Shown here: in pieces, positions 17,195 to 26,508 of the stretch | How positions within the stretch are numbered: position 1 is the stretch's first letter | Layout: every line of letters starts with the position of its first letter | NCBI GenBank assembly: GCA_020638455.1 | Contig: JACKIK010000002.1 | Location: forward strand, 889,695 to 953,694 | DNA: 64,000 bases | DNA from: Hyphomonas sp. | Lineage (GTDB): Bacteria; Pseudomonadota; Alphaproteobacteria; Caulobacterales; Hyphomonadaceae | Direction of reading: 5' to 3' | Translations under genes and position numbers: made by a program | Notes under the pieces: generated by a model | Told to the model about the DNA's origin: nothing | Databases searched by the model: none | Seen by the model: only the letters and a program-made list of their open reading frames with translations

Positions 17195-18445
17195 ATGAGT
17201 GAATACAAGTCGGAATTCCTGAAGACGCTGCAGGCGCGCGGCTTCATCAAGCAGGTCACGCATGAGGCCGAGCTTGACGCCTATTGCATGGCGGGCGTTC
17301 CGGTTGCGTATATCGGCTTCGACGCGACGGCGGACAGCCTTCACGTCGGCTCCCTGTTGCAGATCATGATGCTACGCCACCTGCAGAAGGCCGGCGGCAA
17401 GCCGATTGTCCTGATGGGCGGCGGCACCACAAAAGTGGGCGACCCGACCGACAAGGAAAAATCCCGCCCCCTGCTCACCAATGAGCAGATCGAAGCGAAC
17501 ATTGCCGGCATCAAGAAAGCCTTCGAGCCCTTCCTGACTTTTGGCGACGGCCCGACCGATGCCATCATGGTCAACAATGACGACTGGCTGGGCAAGCTCG
17601 GCTACATCGAGCTGCTGCGCGAAGTGGGCGTGCACTTCACCATCAACACAATGGTGAAGCAGGACACGGTCGCCCGGCGCCTCGCGGCCGAGCAGCCCTA
17701 CACCTTCCTCGAATTCAACTACCTGCTGATGCAGTCCTACGACTTCCTCGAACTGTTCCGCCGGCGGAACTGCCGTCTGCAGATCGGCGGGTCGGACCAG
17801 TGGGGCAACATCGTCGGCGGCGTGGACCTCGTCCACAAGGCGGATGGCGGCGAAGTCTTCGGCCTGACGGCGCACCTCATCACGACTGCTTCGGGCGGCA
17901 AGATGGGCAAGACGGCGGATGGCGCCGTGTGGCTGAATGCCGACCGCAAGAGTCCTTACGAGTACTGGCAGTTCTGGCGGAATACCGAAGACGCCGATGT
18001 CGGCCGCTTCCTGCGCCTGTTCACCGAATTGCCGCTTGCCGAGATCGAACGGCTGGAAAGCCTGGAAGGCGCCGAGATCAACATGGCAAAGATCGCCCTC
18101 GCGAACGCCGCAACCGCCATGCTGCACGGCGAAGCGGCCGCGAAGGAGTCCGAAGCGGCAGCCGCGGCCGTGTTCGCCGGGGGCGGCACGGCCGACGCCC
18201 TGCCGACCGTTGAAATTCCGTCTGCGGAACTTTTCGGTGACTATCTCGTCGCTGCGGCCTTTACAGCTGCGGGCCTGACGGAAAGCAACGGCGAAGCGCG
18301 CCGCCTGATCAAGCAGGGCGCAGCCAAGGTGAACGACGAGACGGTGACAGACCAGAACGCCGCGCTATCGGAAGCCGATGTCGTGGACGGCGCCATCAAG
18401 CTATCCGCCGGCAAGAAGCGTCACGCGCTGGTAAAGCCGGTCTGA
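17195..18445 (+). CDS. tyrS: Tyrosine--tRNA ligase
   Basis: 416 residues, a class I aminoacyl-tRNA synthetase that charges tRNA-Tyr. The HIGH-type motif is HVGS (50-53), the KMSKS equivalent is KMGKT in ASGGKMGKTADGAVWL, and the C-terminus carries an S4-like RNA-binding domain (SNGEARRLIKQGAAKVND). Tyrosine-binding residues sit in YIGFDATADSLH and QIGGSDQWGNI. Length and architecture are standard. It is convergent with the AsmA-like gene, with 3 bp between stop codons. Confidence 0.96.
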   Translation: MSEYKSEFLKTLQARGFIKQVTHEAELDAYCMAGVPVAYIGFDATADSLHVGSLLQIMMLRHLQKAGGKPIVLMGGGTTKVGDPTDKEKSRPLLTNEQIEANIAGIKKAFEPFLTFGDGPTDAIMVNNDDWLGKLGYIELLREVGVHFTINTMVKQDTVARRLAAEQPYTFLEFNYLLMQSYDFLELFRRRNCRLQIGGSDQWGNIVGGVDLVHKADGGEVFGLTAHLITTASGGKMGKTADGAVWLNADRKSPYEYWQFWRNTEDADVGRFLRLFTELPLAEIERLESLEGAEINMAKIALANAATAMLHGEAAAKESEAAAAAVFAGGGTADALPTVEIPSAELFGDYLVAAAFTAAGLTESNGEARRLIKQGAAKVNDETVTDQNAALSEADVVDGAIKLSAGKKRHALVKPV

Positions 18446-18448
18446 GGC

Positions 18449-21400
18449 CTAGAATTCCTCGTCCGGAATGGGCGGCAGTTCGGACGGGATCGGCTCGTCG
18501 GGCGGACGGGTCTTGGCCTCGGGGATCTTGGTATCGGACGGGTTCTCGAAGATGCGGCGGATGACCCCCGGCGCCAGCGCCGAGAGCGGGTTCACCGACA
18601 CGTTGGCCTTCTCCATCGTGCCACGGATTGCATAGGTCAGCGAGAACACGCCCTCACCGTCGCGACCGACGATCAGGTCACCGATGATCGGGATGGGTTT
18701 GAGGGCGGAGTTCATGCCGAAACTTGGCACCAGCACGCCGTCGAATTCGATCTTGCCATCCTTCGGCTCGACGAAGCCATTTGCCGTCAGGCCAAGGGCC
18801 GGGCCCTGCGCCTTGGCGCCGGTCACGACATAGCGGTCCCCGGCAACGGTCAGCGGCACGTCGATGCGCGAGAACAGGACACCCTCCCCGCTCAGCGTGT
18901 CCGCCAGCCCCCGCAGCGAGGCGAGCGACAGGATCTGTGTGAGGAACGGCGCATTGCGCATGCGTGCGTCGGTGACGGCAATGTCGAACTTCGCCGGCCG
19001 GTCGCCGGTCGGCAGCTTGCCGTCGAGCTCCAGCTTGCCGCCTTCAAGGAAGTCGACCCCCAGGAACGCGCCTGCCATGAAGCCGGCGTCGCCGCTGACC
19101 ACGTGCAGCGTTGCCCCGTCCTTGCCGGTCGCGTCGAACGCCGCATCCAGCGGCGAGCCGTTCGCCGCGATGCCGGAGGCTTTCAGCGTCTCGAGCCCTT
19201 TGTCGCCCGACACCATCGACAGCTTCGCCTTGCTCATGTCGAGGTCGGAGCGGAGGGTGAGCGTGTCGACCGCAGCGGTAATTTCGAGCGGCGTCTTGCT
19301 GCCGGTGTCCGTGCCTGCACCGATGGAACCGACGCCCGGCAGGACACCCGAGACGTCCAGATAAGTCCCTTCCAGCGCGATCCTGATGCCACCGCCCTGC
19401 CGCGTGACCGTGCCGCCGACATCCGCCTTGTTCTTGAGATAGGCACGGCGCAGCGTGGCCGCGAGAAGCTTCGAATCCTTGCCGATGGTGAAGTCGCCAT
19501 CGAGATAGGCATCGTCGGCACGGAACTCGAGGGAAGCGTTATATCCCTCGTCCTTGCCGGTGTAGCGCACTGATGCCTTGGCCGATTTCCCTTTCGCCTT
19601 GACCCAGCCGATTTCAGAAAGGTCGAGGCGGGAGTCGGTCAGGTCCAGCGCGGCATTCGCGACCGAGACGGAATCGTCGCCGATCTCGGCCTGCACCTCG
19701 ATGGGAATCTCGCCGCTCAGGTAAGCCCGGCCCAGCACGCCGAATTCGTTGAGGAAATCCGGGGTCACCACGCTCGACGCCGAGAGGAGCGAGGTCTTGC
19801 TTTCGTCATTGAATGTGTCGCGCCAGGTGAATTGCACGGGCGATGGGCCGAGATTGCCGAAACCGGAGACCGTCACGCCGCCCTGGTCTGCCTTCACATT
19901 GGCAGAAGCCCCCGCGAGGTCGAAGCCCAGCGCCGCGTCCTTGAGGCCGGCATCCTTCAGCGTCCCGATTGCTGTGAACTTTATGTCTTCATACGGAACA
20001 TCGTCGAGCGCCGGGCGAAACATCTCGAAGGTCATTTCCGAAGTGCCCGACAGGCGCGCCGGGTCGAATTTCACCTTCAATCGCGAGTCCGCGAGGATCT
20101 TCATGATGCTCGCCGCCGGGCCGTGCCCCTTGGCAAACACGCGGAACGGCTCGCCATGCTTTTCGAAGGCGGGCATTTCGAACGAGCCCTCGTCGAGCGC
20201 CCAGCCACCATAGGCGCCGCTAGTCAGCACCGCCCGGAACGACCGGCCGCCCAGCCTGCCCGTACCGACGCCCTTCTCCACGGGCGGCAGATCCGACAGG
20301 AAGGAAACGGTAGCGTCCTCGACATCGAAGGTCAGGTCCAGGTCGTCGTCGCGCAGGTATCCGTCCGGAAAGCTGCCCCGCTCCATGTTCAGGTGCGCCT
20401 TCACATTGCGAATGGCGCCGGCCTCGACATGGTCGATGGCAAAGTTGCGCGCACCGGTGCCGAGCGTCGCCGGCCAGAAGGCAAGGACGGTGTCCTTCGG
20501 AATGTCGCCCGTGGTTTCCAGATCAAGGGTCGCAAGGATCGGCGGCTCCCCTTCGGCGCGGTCCGGCGTCTGGCCGATGTCCCCGGACAAATGGAAGCCC
20601 GCCCCGCCATGTTCGAAATGGACATCGAGTCCCTTGATCGCTTTTTCGGCGGTGGCCAGCTTGCCGGCGGCGGTGAGGGCCGTCAGCTCGACCGGCCTGT
20701 CGAAGCGCGGCGCCATGTTCAGTACCAGCCGGTTGCTGGTCAGTTCGAAGGCCTGCTCCGGCTCCTTCTCAAGGATATTCCGGAGGACCAGCGTCACGTC
20801 GCCGCTCGCCGGGCCGATGCGAGCACTCGACACATCGACGCGCAGGTCGTCGCTGCCGGCGCGATAGGTGGCCGTCATGTCGAGGTCGGTGACGTCGATG
20901 CCGCCCGCATAGGGCAGCTTGCCCTCACCGGTCTTCGCATGGAGCACGATCTGCCTGACGCCGCTGTCGCGCTGCAGGTCGATCGAGACATCGGCATCTG
21001 CGGGCAGGCCGGCAAAGGCATCCGCCGGCGCACCGAAACGGTCCGCAAGGTCGGCCAGCGGCCAGTTCGCAACCGCGAATTCGGCATGCAGGCTGGACTC
21101 GGGCCGGTTCGACTGAAGCGTGGCGGCAATCCCTCCCGGAAGGCCCGCCCCCGCGCCACTGCCCGACAGCGCAACCAGAAGCCCGTTCTCGACGCGGGAC
21201 AGCTGGCCCTTGGCGTCGGTGATGTCGAGAATGGGCGCCTGGTTCGGGTCTCGGACGCGGAACTCGAAATTGGTGAAGCCGAGATGTTCGATCGAGAACT
21301 GGTCTTCGGCATCTTCCAGCGCCTGCAGGACCGGTGGCAGGACTTCATTGGCGCGCTGCAGCCATTCCTGCGGCGTCTCGGGCAGCTTGCCGGCGGGGAT

Positions 21401-21865
21401 CTCCGGCAGCGGCTCGCCGCCTATGGACCATCGGGTCGGCGTCTCCTGATCGACATTGATCCAGCCGTCCGAAAGCTCGAGCCGCAGGACCTCGACCTTG
21501 CCAAGCACCAGCGACGACCCGGACAGGACGATATTGGCATGGTCTGCGGAGGCGCTGAGGTTTCCCTTGCCGTCCAGCATCTGGAGATGCGTGCCGGAGA
21601 TGTGCAGGCGCCTGTCCTGCTGCGACCATTCGAGCTGCACGTCGCCAAGCCGGACCGGTCGGCCATCGCGCGCCTCGGTCATCGCCTTTTCGAGATCGTC
21701 CCGGAACATGGACAGGTCCAGCGGACCGGACGACAGCCGGAACGCGAGCAGGCCCGCCGCCACAAGGACGAGCAGGATCAGGCCACCCAGAATTTCAAGG
21801 AAAACCAGCGAGGCGGTCTGGCGGACCAAGGGCACGCTCCGTACAAGTCGGGTCCTGACACGCAC
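18449..21865 (-). CDS. AsmA-superfamily (YhdP/DUF3971-like) envelope bridge protein
   Basis: 1138 residues. One N-terminal transmembrane helix (about 20-43, LEILGGLILLVLVAAGLLAF) is followed by a very long beta-rich periplasmic region with repeated short strands and an AsmA-like C-terminal part (FDGVLVPSFGMNSALKPIPIIGDLIVG ... YAIRGTMEKANVSVNPLSALAPG), ending in a proline-rich tail (TRPPDEPIPSELPPIP). Members of this superfamily, such as E. coli YhdP and TamB, form grooves thought to carry phospholipids between inner and outer membranes. That role is inferred. The gene stands alone and diverges from bcp. Confidence 0.85.
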   Translation of the reverse strand: MRVRTRLVRSVPLVRQTASLVFLEILGGLILLVLVAAGLLAFRLSSGPLDLSMFRDDLEKAMTEARDGRPVRLGDVQLEWSQQDRRLHISGTHLQMLDGKGNLSASADHANIVLSGSSLVLGKVEVLRLELSDGWINVDQETPTRWSIGGEPLPEIPAGKLPETPQEWLQRANEVLPPVLQALEDAEDQFSIEHLGFTNFEFRVRDPNQAPILDITDAKGQLSRVENGLLVALSGSGAGAGLPGGIAATLQSNRPESSLHAEFAVANWPLADLADRFGAPADAFAGLPADADVSIDLQRDSGVRQIVLHAKTGEGKLPYAGGIDVTDLDMTATYRAGSDDLRVDVSSARIGPASGDVTLVLRNILEKEPEQAFELTSNRLVLNMAPRFDRPVELTALTAAGKLATAEKAIKGLDVHFEHGGAGFHLSGDIGQTPDRAEGEPPILATLDLETTGDIPKDTVLAFWPATLGTGARNFAIDHVEAGAIRNVKAHLNMERGSFPDGYLRDDDLDLTFDVEDATVSFLSDLPPVEKGVGTGRLGGRSFRAVLTSGAYGGWALDEGSFEMPAFEKHGEPFRVFAKGHGPAASIMKILADSRLKVKFDPARLSGTSEMTFEMFRPALDDVPYEDIKFTAIGTLKDAGLKDAALGFDLAGASANVKADQGGVTVSGFGNLGPSPVQFTWRDTFNDESKTSLLSASSVVTPDFLNEFGVLGRAYLSGEIPIEVQAEIGDDSVSVANAALDLTDSRLDLSEIGWVKAKGKSAKASVRYTGKDEGYNASLEFRADDAYLDGDFTIGKDSKLLAATLRRAYLKNKADVGGTVTRQGGGIRIALEGTYLDVSGVLPGVGSIGAGTDTGSKTPLEITAAVDTLTLRSDLDMSKAKLSMVSGDKGLETLKASGIAANGSPLDAAFDATGKDGATLHVVSGDAGFMAGAFLGVDFLEGGKLELDGKLPTGDRPAKFDIAVTDARMRNAPFLTQILSLASLRGLADTLSGEGVLFSRIDVPLTVAGDRYVVTGAKAQGPALGLTANGFVEPKDGKIEFDGVLVPSFGMNSALKPIPIIGDLIVGRDGEGVFSLTYAIRGTMEKANVSVNPLSALAPGVIRRIFENPSDTKIPEAKTRPPDEPIPSELPPIPDEEF

Positions 21866-21932
21866 GCCGGACTGAGCGCGCTCTTAATAAAGATATATGC
21901 AAAGCTGCCGGACGGCACCATAGGAGGATTAC

Positions 21933-22403
21933 ATGGCGAAAGAGCTGAAAGAAGGCGCCAAAGCGCCCGATTTCCGGATGGAGTCGACCGACGGCCCGGT
22001 CACCCTTGCTTCGTTCAGGGGCAAACCGCTGGTTCTGTATTTCTACCCGAAGGACGACACGCCCGGCTGCACCACCGAGGCGCTGGACTTCACGACGCTC
22101 GCCAAGGACTTCGCAAAGGCCGGCGCGGCAGTTGTCGGCGTCTCGAAAGACACGATGGCGCGGCATGAAAAATTTGCGACCAAGCACGCCCTCGGCGTGA
22201 CGCTCGCCAGCGACGAGGATGGCGCGACGTGCGAGGCCTATGGCGTGTGGGTCGAGAAGCAGAACTACGGGCGGACGTACATGGGAATCCAGCGCGCGAC
22301 CTTCCTCATCGGAGCTGACGGAAAGATCCTGCGAATCTGGCCGAAGGTACGCGTGAAAGGGCACGCTGAAGAGGTGCTCGGAGCCGTCCGGGAAGCCGCC
22401 TGA
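21933..22403 (+). CDS. bcp: Thioredoxin-dependent peroxiredoxin (BCP/PrxQ type)
   Basis: 156 residues, a cytosolic thiol peroxidase. The peroxidatic cysteine is C46 in YPKDDTPGCTTEALDF. The resolving cysteine found five residues later in E. coli BCP is replaced by leucine here (L51). The only other cysteine is C100 (DGATCEAYGVW), which could act as a different resolving residue; otherwise the enzyme would work as a 1-Cys type. A good AGGAGG-like site (AGGAGGATTACATGG) precedes the ATG. Confidence 0.93.
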   Translation: MAKELKEGAKAPDFRMESTDGPVTLASFRGKPLVLYFYPKDDTPGCTTEALDFTTLAKDFAKAGAAVVGVSKDTMARHEKFATKHALGVTLASDEDGATCEAYGVWVEKQNYGRTYMGIQRATFLIGADGKILRIWPKVRVKGHAEEVLGAVREAA

Positions 22404-22434
22404 ATCACTGTGTCGCAGGGCGGAAAATGCCGCA

Positions 22435-22450
22435 TTAACAAGCGCTTTAC
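22435..22450 (+). promoter_or_regulatory. Near-consensus CtrA box upstream of lmdC
   Basis: TTAA (22435-22438), seven bases, then TTTACC (22446-22451) fits the CtrA consensus TTAA-N7-TTAA with one mismatch. It lies 147 bp before the M23 peptidase gene. CtrA is the master cell-cycle regulator in this bacterial group. A one-mismatch site can arise by chance, so this is tentative. The same 194-bp interval also has TACTGCAG twice (22542-22549, 22554-22561). Confidence 0.3.
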
Positions 22451-22597
22451 CCTCATGAGCGAAAATTTACATGATTTCTGTGCCCAAGGGGTTCCGTCCG
22501 GTATCGAAATCGGTATGTATACCTTCACGGGTTTGGGAACCTACTGCAGGCGTTACTGCAGTGGGCGGTGTGATTTCCAATCAGCGGGTGGCGTTGC

Positions 22598-23830
22598 ATG
22601 GCCAAATGGACTGCGAATCTGAAGGCGACTTTCAATCGCGCCTTTCCAGAGCGTCAGATCTATCATCGCAGCGGCGGCACTGTCCGCTACATTTCCGTCT
22701 CCCCCTGGCAACAAGCCATGTTCGCAGCCGGCGTGACAGCACTCGCCGGCTGGACCGTATTTGCGACCGGCAGCTTCGTGCTCGGCGGCGGCAGCGGAAT
22801 CTCCGGCAATCCGGATGATCGCGAGCTCGCGAAGTATGAGCGTTGGGTCCAGGAGCTGCGCGCCAAGGATGCGCTGTCGCGCTCCCTGCTCGAAGAACGC
22901 ACCGACGCGTTCCAGAAGGAAACCGTCGAATGGGAAGAACGCCAGAAGGCGCTGGAAGATCTCTACAAGCAGCTGAAGGGCGATGAAGATCTCGAAGTCT
23001 CGTCCCTGAAGGGCGACGGCGCGAGCCTTCTGGTCGAGTCTTCGATCGATGAAGCCGATGCGCGCCAGTCGCGCGATGCCCTGCAGATGACGGCCCAGAT
23101 CGACACCGCCGGTATGCGCGGGTCGGTCAAAGGGCTGAAGTTCGGCCAGGAACGCATCCTCGACGAGGCAGAGCAGCTGGCCACCGATCGCGCAGAGCGC
23201 GCCCGCGGTATCCTGGCGCTGACCTCCGTCGGCACGGACAACATCATGGCCGGTGCCGGCACCGGCGGCCCCTACATCCCGCTTGCCACGGCCACGGCCG
23301 GCCGCGATGCCAAGGGCAACAAGCTGCCGGCGGAAGACGCCACCTTCTACTCCCGCCTTGCCCAGACCCAGGCGCGCGTCGCCGAAATGACCTACTATGA
23401 GGACATCGTGTCCGCGCTGCCGCTCGGCCGTCCGGTCGGCGTGCCCTATCGCCTGACCAGCAATTACGGCGTGCGCGTGGACCCCTTCAACAAGCGTCCG
23501 GGCTGGCACAATGGTGTCGACCTCGCCGCCTACCACCGCGCGCCGATCGTGGCAGCGGGCCCCGGCGTGGTCAGCTATGCCGGTCCCCGCGCGGGCTACG
23601 GCCGGCTCGTCGAAATCGACCACGGGCACGGCTTCAAGTCGCGCTATGGCCACCTCAATGCAATTACGGTAAAGAAGGGTGATACCGTGGAGGTCGGCGA
23701 TCTCGTGGGCAGGATGGGTACCACCGGTCGAAGCACGGGGGACCACCTTCATTTTGAAGTGTGGTTCAATGGCAAACCATATGATCCAATCAAGTTCCTG
23801 AAAGCAGGCCGCCATGTTCACGAAGAGTAA
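22598..23830 (+). CDS. lmdC: Membrane-anchored M23 endopeptidase, bactofilin partner (LmdC-like)
   Basis: 410 residues: cytoplasmic N-terminus (1-36), one transmembrane helix (about 37-60), a predicted coiled coil (about 75-128), a linker, and a LytM/M23 domain (about 285-398). The zinc and catalytic residues are present: H304 and D308 (WHNGVDLA), H352 (RYGHL) and H383/H385 (GDHLHFEVW). It should cleave peptidoglycan cross-links in the periplasm. Its stop codon lies inside the bactofilin gene (17-bp overlap), the same pairing as lmdC-bacA in Hyphomonas neptunium, where the peptidase and bactofilin together control stalk and bud shape. The symbol follows that analogy. Confidence 0.88.
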   Translation: MAKWTANLKATFNRAFPERQIYHRSGGTVRYISVSPWQQAMFAAGVTALAGWTVFATGSFVLGGGSGISGNPDDRELAKYERWVQELRAKDALSRSLLEERTDAFQKETVEWEERQKALEDLYKQLKGDEDLEVSSLKGDGASLLVESSIDEADARQSRDALQMTAQIDTAGMRGSVKGLKFGQERILDEAEQLATDRAERARGILALTSVGTDNIMAGAGTGGPYIPLATATAGRDAKGNKLPAEDATFYSRLAQTQARVAEMTYYEDIVSALPLGRPVGVPYRLTSNYGVRVDPFNKRPGWHNGVDLAAYHRAPIVAAGPGVVSYAGPRAGYGRLVEIDHGHGFKSRYGHLNAITVKKGDTVEVGDLVGRMGTTGRSTGDHLHFEVWFNGKPYDPIKFLKAGRHVHEE

Positions 23831-24341
23831 CAAGCACTCCACCACCCCCACCCCGCCGCCGGAGCCGGCCAAAGTCCAGCCGTCCGTCGACGCCATCCGT
23901 GGTGCATCGTCGAAACCGGCCGCCCGCGCAGCTTCGATCATCTGTGCTGACATGAAGATCAACGGCTCGGTGACGTCGGAAGGCGCGCTGCAAATCGATG
24001 GCACGGTCGATGGTGACGTGACGGCGAGCGACATCACGATCGGCGCTTCCGGAAACATCACGGGCGAGGTGAAAGCCGAAGTCGTGAAGGTGAAGGGCCG
24101 CATCAAGGGCTCGATCCGCGCCCGCAAGGTGGAGCTCGAGACCGGCGCCCATGTGAAGGGCGACATCGTGCACTCCTCGCTCCAGATCCAGTCGAACGCC
24201 GTGTTCGAAGGCCAGGTGAAGCACGCCGAGGATCCGCTGAAGGATCCGGCTCCCCGCGCCGCAGCCGACTCCCGGCCGCAGGCCAGCGCTGCGCCGTCGG
24301 CACCGACCACCTCGTTCGGGATTTCTTCGACCCCGTCCTGA
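23814..24341 (+). CDS. bacA: Bactofilin cytoskeletal protein
   Basis: 175 residues. Bactofilins polymerise without nucleotide into membrane-associated filaments. The DUF583 beta-helix core spans about residues 40-145, shown by the repeating pattern IICADMKINGSVTSEGALQI, DGDVTASDITIGASGNITGEVKAE, KVKGRIKGSIRARKVELE and HVKGDIVHSSLQIQ. The flanking tails are proline- and alanine-rich and disordered, as usual. The ATG at 23814 is 17 bp inside the 3' end of lmdC. A strong terminator follows. Confidence 0.93.
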   Translation: MFTKSNKHSTTPTPPPEPAKVQPSVDAIRGASSKPAARAASIICADMKINGSVTSEGALQIDGTVDGDVTASDITIGASGNITGEVKAEVVKVKGRIKGSIRARKVELETGAHVKGDIVHSSLQIQSNAVFEGQVKHAEDPLKDPAPRAAADSRPQASAAPSAPTTSFGISSTPS

Positions 24342-24366
24342 TTTTCCGGACCCATCCGGACAGACA

Positions 24367-24399
24367 CGCCGGCATCGCCAGATGCCGGCGTTTTCTTTT
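24367..24399 (+). terminator. Intrinsic terminator after bacA
   Basis: CGCCGGCATC (24367-24376) and GATGCCGGCG (24381-24390) form a perfect 10-bp stem with a 4-nt loop, followed by TTTTCTTTT. This is a textbook rho-independent terminator for the lmdC-bacA transcript. Confidence 0.92.
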
Positions 24400-24489
24400 G
24401 TCGCAGCCCCCGCCTTCCTGTAGTTGCCGCACTTGCCGGGGAGCTTTCTCCTGATAGGGTCGCGCCATTGCTTTTACAGGGGTGCTGGT

Positions 24490-26004
24490 ATGTTCCGAGG
24501 CTGGTTGGTCGCGCTTTGTCTTGTTCTTTTTTCGGCGCCGGCGTTCGCCGAGGAAGCCGCCAAGGAGGCCAAGGACAAGCCCCCGATCCCGGATGCCAAA
24601 GTCTTCAGTTCCGAGCACTCGATGAAGCTCGACGGGGAGACGATCAAGTACAGCGCCACCGCCGGCGAAACCTATCTCTACAACGAGAAGGACGAGCCTA
24701 CGGCCTCGATCTTCTCGACCTCTTACATTCGTGAAGGCGTCAGCGACGCGACGTCCCGGCCGGTGACCTTTGTGTTCAACGGCGGTCCCGGTTCGGCCTC
24801 GCTGTGGCTGCACATGGGTGCCTTCGGGCCGAAGCGCGTGGTCACACCGTCCGACGCAACCGGCGTCGGCGCCCCACCCTATGCAATCGTCGACAACCAG
24901 AACTCGCTTCTGGACGTAACGGACCTCGTCTTCATCGATCCGGTCGGCACCGGCTATTCCCGCCCGCTGGGCGATGCCAAGGGCAAGGATTTCTACGGCG
25001 TCAATGAGGATGCCGAGAGCATTGCCGAGTTCATCCGCCTCTGGCTGACCAAGAACCAGCGCTGGAACAGCCCGAAATTCCTGGCCGGCGAAAGCTACGG
25101 CACGACGCGCGCCGCGGCGCTGACGGAGAAGCTGCAGGGCGGATGGAACGGCATCGGGCTCAACGGCGTGATCCTGATGTCGGCCATTCTCGATTTCCAG
25201 ACCGGCGTCTTCGCCCCCGGCAATGACACCTCGCTGATCGCATATTTCCCCACCGAGGCGGCCATCGCCTGGTATCATGGCAAGGTCGACAAGGCGAAAT
25301 GGAACAATGACTTCCAGGCCTTCCTCACGGATGCGCGCACCTACGCAACCGACACGCTCGCCCCGGCCCTGATCCGCGGCTCGACCCTGACTCCGGCCCA
25401 GCAAAGCCAGATCGCCGCCGACATGAGCGGCTATCTCGGCGTCTCGGCGGAATGGATCGGCGAGGCGAAGCTGCGCGTCGACGCGACCCGGTTCCGCAAG
25501 GAGCTCCTCCGCCGCGACGGCTACACGGTTGGCCGCTTCGACGGCCGCTACAAGGGCATCGACAGCGAAGGCACGTCCGACTCGCCGGAGAACGACCCTT
25601 CCGGCTATGGCATGGACGTCGCCTATGTCGCCGCCATCAACGACTATCTCACGCGCGAACTCGGCGTCGATTTCACCCGCCGCTACAAGGTGCTGACCGG
25701 AGAGCCCGGCGCGAAGTGGAACTGGAGCCTCAACGAGTCAGGCTGGCCGGAATACGTCAACGTCACGCCCTGGCTCGGCAAGGGCATGCGTGAGAACCCG
25801 GACCTGAAAGTCCTGCTCGCTGCCGGCTGGTATGATCTCGCCACGCCATTCTTCGGAGCCGAAATGGCACTCCACAAGAACGGCGTCGTGCTGGACCGGA
25901 TCACGTTCGACTATTACGACGCCGGGCACATGATGTACCTGTCGCAGGCCGAAGGCACGAAACTGTCAGACGACGTTCGGGCCTTCATCAAAGCCGGGCA
26001 CTGA
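24490..26004 (+). CDS. Secreted S10-family serine carboxypeptidase-like protein
   Basis: 504 residues from the ATG at 24490, giving a signal peptide (MFRGWLVALCLVLFSAPAFA). The S10 signature is clear: oxyanion NGGPGSASLW (98-107), DPVGTGYSRP, nucleophile S202 in GESYGT, and the catalytic histidine near H480 in DAGHMM. It should act as a periplasmic or extracellular carboxypeptidase on peptides. Bacterial members are common in Caulobacterales and Sphingomonadales. It has its own promoter between the bacA terminator and 24490, and is convergent with the nfeD gene without a gap. Confidence 0.88.
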   Translation: MFRGWLVALCLVLFSAPAFAEEAAKEAKDKPPIPDAKVFSSEHSMKLDGETIKYSATAGETYLYNEKDEPTASIFSTSYIREGVSDATSRPVTFVFNGGPGSASLWLHMGAFGPKRVVTPSDATGVGAPPYAIVDNQNSLLDVTDLVFIDPVGTGYSRPLGDAKGKDFYGVNEDAESIAEFIRLWLTKNQRWNSPKFLAGESYGTTRAAALTEKLQGGWNGIGLNGVILMSAILDFQTGVFAPGNDTSLIAYFPTEAAIAWYHGKVDKAKWNNDFQAFLTDARTYATDTLAPALIRGSTLTPAQQSQIAADMSGYLGVSAEWIGEAKLRVDATRFRKELLRRDGYTVGRFDGRYKGIDSEGTSDSPENDPSGYGMDVAYVAAINDYLTRELGVDFTRRYKVLTGEPGAKWNWSLNESGWPEYVNVTPWLGKGMRENPDLKVLLAAGWYDLATPFFGAEMALHKNGVVLDRITFDYYDAGHMMYLSQAEGTKLSDDVRAFIKAGH

Positions 26005-26472
26005 TCACCCGGCCCGGCGCACGATCGCCGTATTCATCCGGGCGCCCTCCACCACGACGGCATCGCCCTGCCGGATCGTCTCGCCCTCCACGGCCTCGGC
26101 GCCCCAGACGGTGTCGCCGATTTTCACGCGGCCATTGCCGGCGGCAAAGTCGACGGTCGCCTGGCCGCGCTGGCCGACAAGGCTGGCCATGCGCTTGTTG
26201 AGTGTCGGATGCTCCTCCACACGTCCGCGCAGGCCGGCGAGGAAGGTGCGCCCGAACACCACCATGATGACGGCGGCGACGGCAAAGAAGACCAGCTGCC
26301 CCTGCCAGCCGGACAGGGTGTCCGGGGCCAGCCATTCGAAGACGGCAGCCGCCCACGCCGCGATGGCAATCATCAGGAAGTCGAACGTTCCCGTCAGCAT
26401 CTCGATGCCCAGCAGGACGAGCCCGAAGGCCACCCAATGCCAGACCGTGAGCTGGGTGAAGATCTGCTCCAT
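26005..26472 (-). CDS. NfeD-like membrane protein
   Basis: 155 residues: hydrophobic segments at about 11-60 and 62-78, then a C-terminal OB-fold (VGQRGQATVDFAAGNGRVKIGDTVWGAEAVEGE) typical of short NfeD proteins. NfeD proteins partner stomatin/SPFH proteins in the membrane. Here the gene lies 36 bp downstream of an SPFH gene on the same strand, the standard pairing. It is the short form without the protease domain. Confidence 0.88.
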   Translation of the reverse strand: MEQIFTQLTVWHWVAFGLVLLGIEMLTGTFDFLMIAIAAWAAAVFEWLAPDTLSGWQGQLVFFAVAAVIMVVFGRTFLAGLRGRVEEHPTLNKRMASLVGQRGQATVDFAAGNGRVKIGDTVWGAEAVEGETIRQGDAVVVEGARMNTAIVRRAG

Positions 26473-26508
26473 TTCTCAAATCTCCTTCTGGAAGACTGAT
26501 TCCCGCGA

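Noticed and set aside
19832..22168. A 778-codon plus-strand open frame opposite the AsmA-like gene
   Set aside because: It is a high-GC shadow of the antisense coding frame with no ribosome site, no homology, and would overlap bcp. The minus-strand protein has clear AsmA features.
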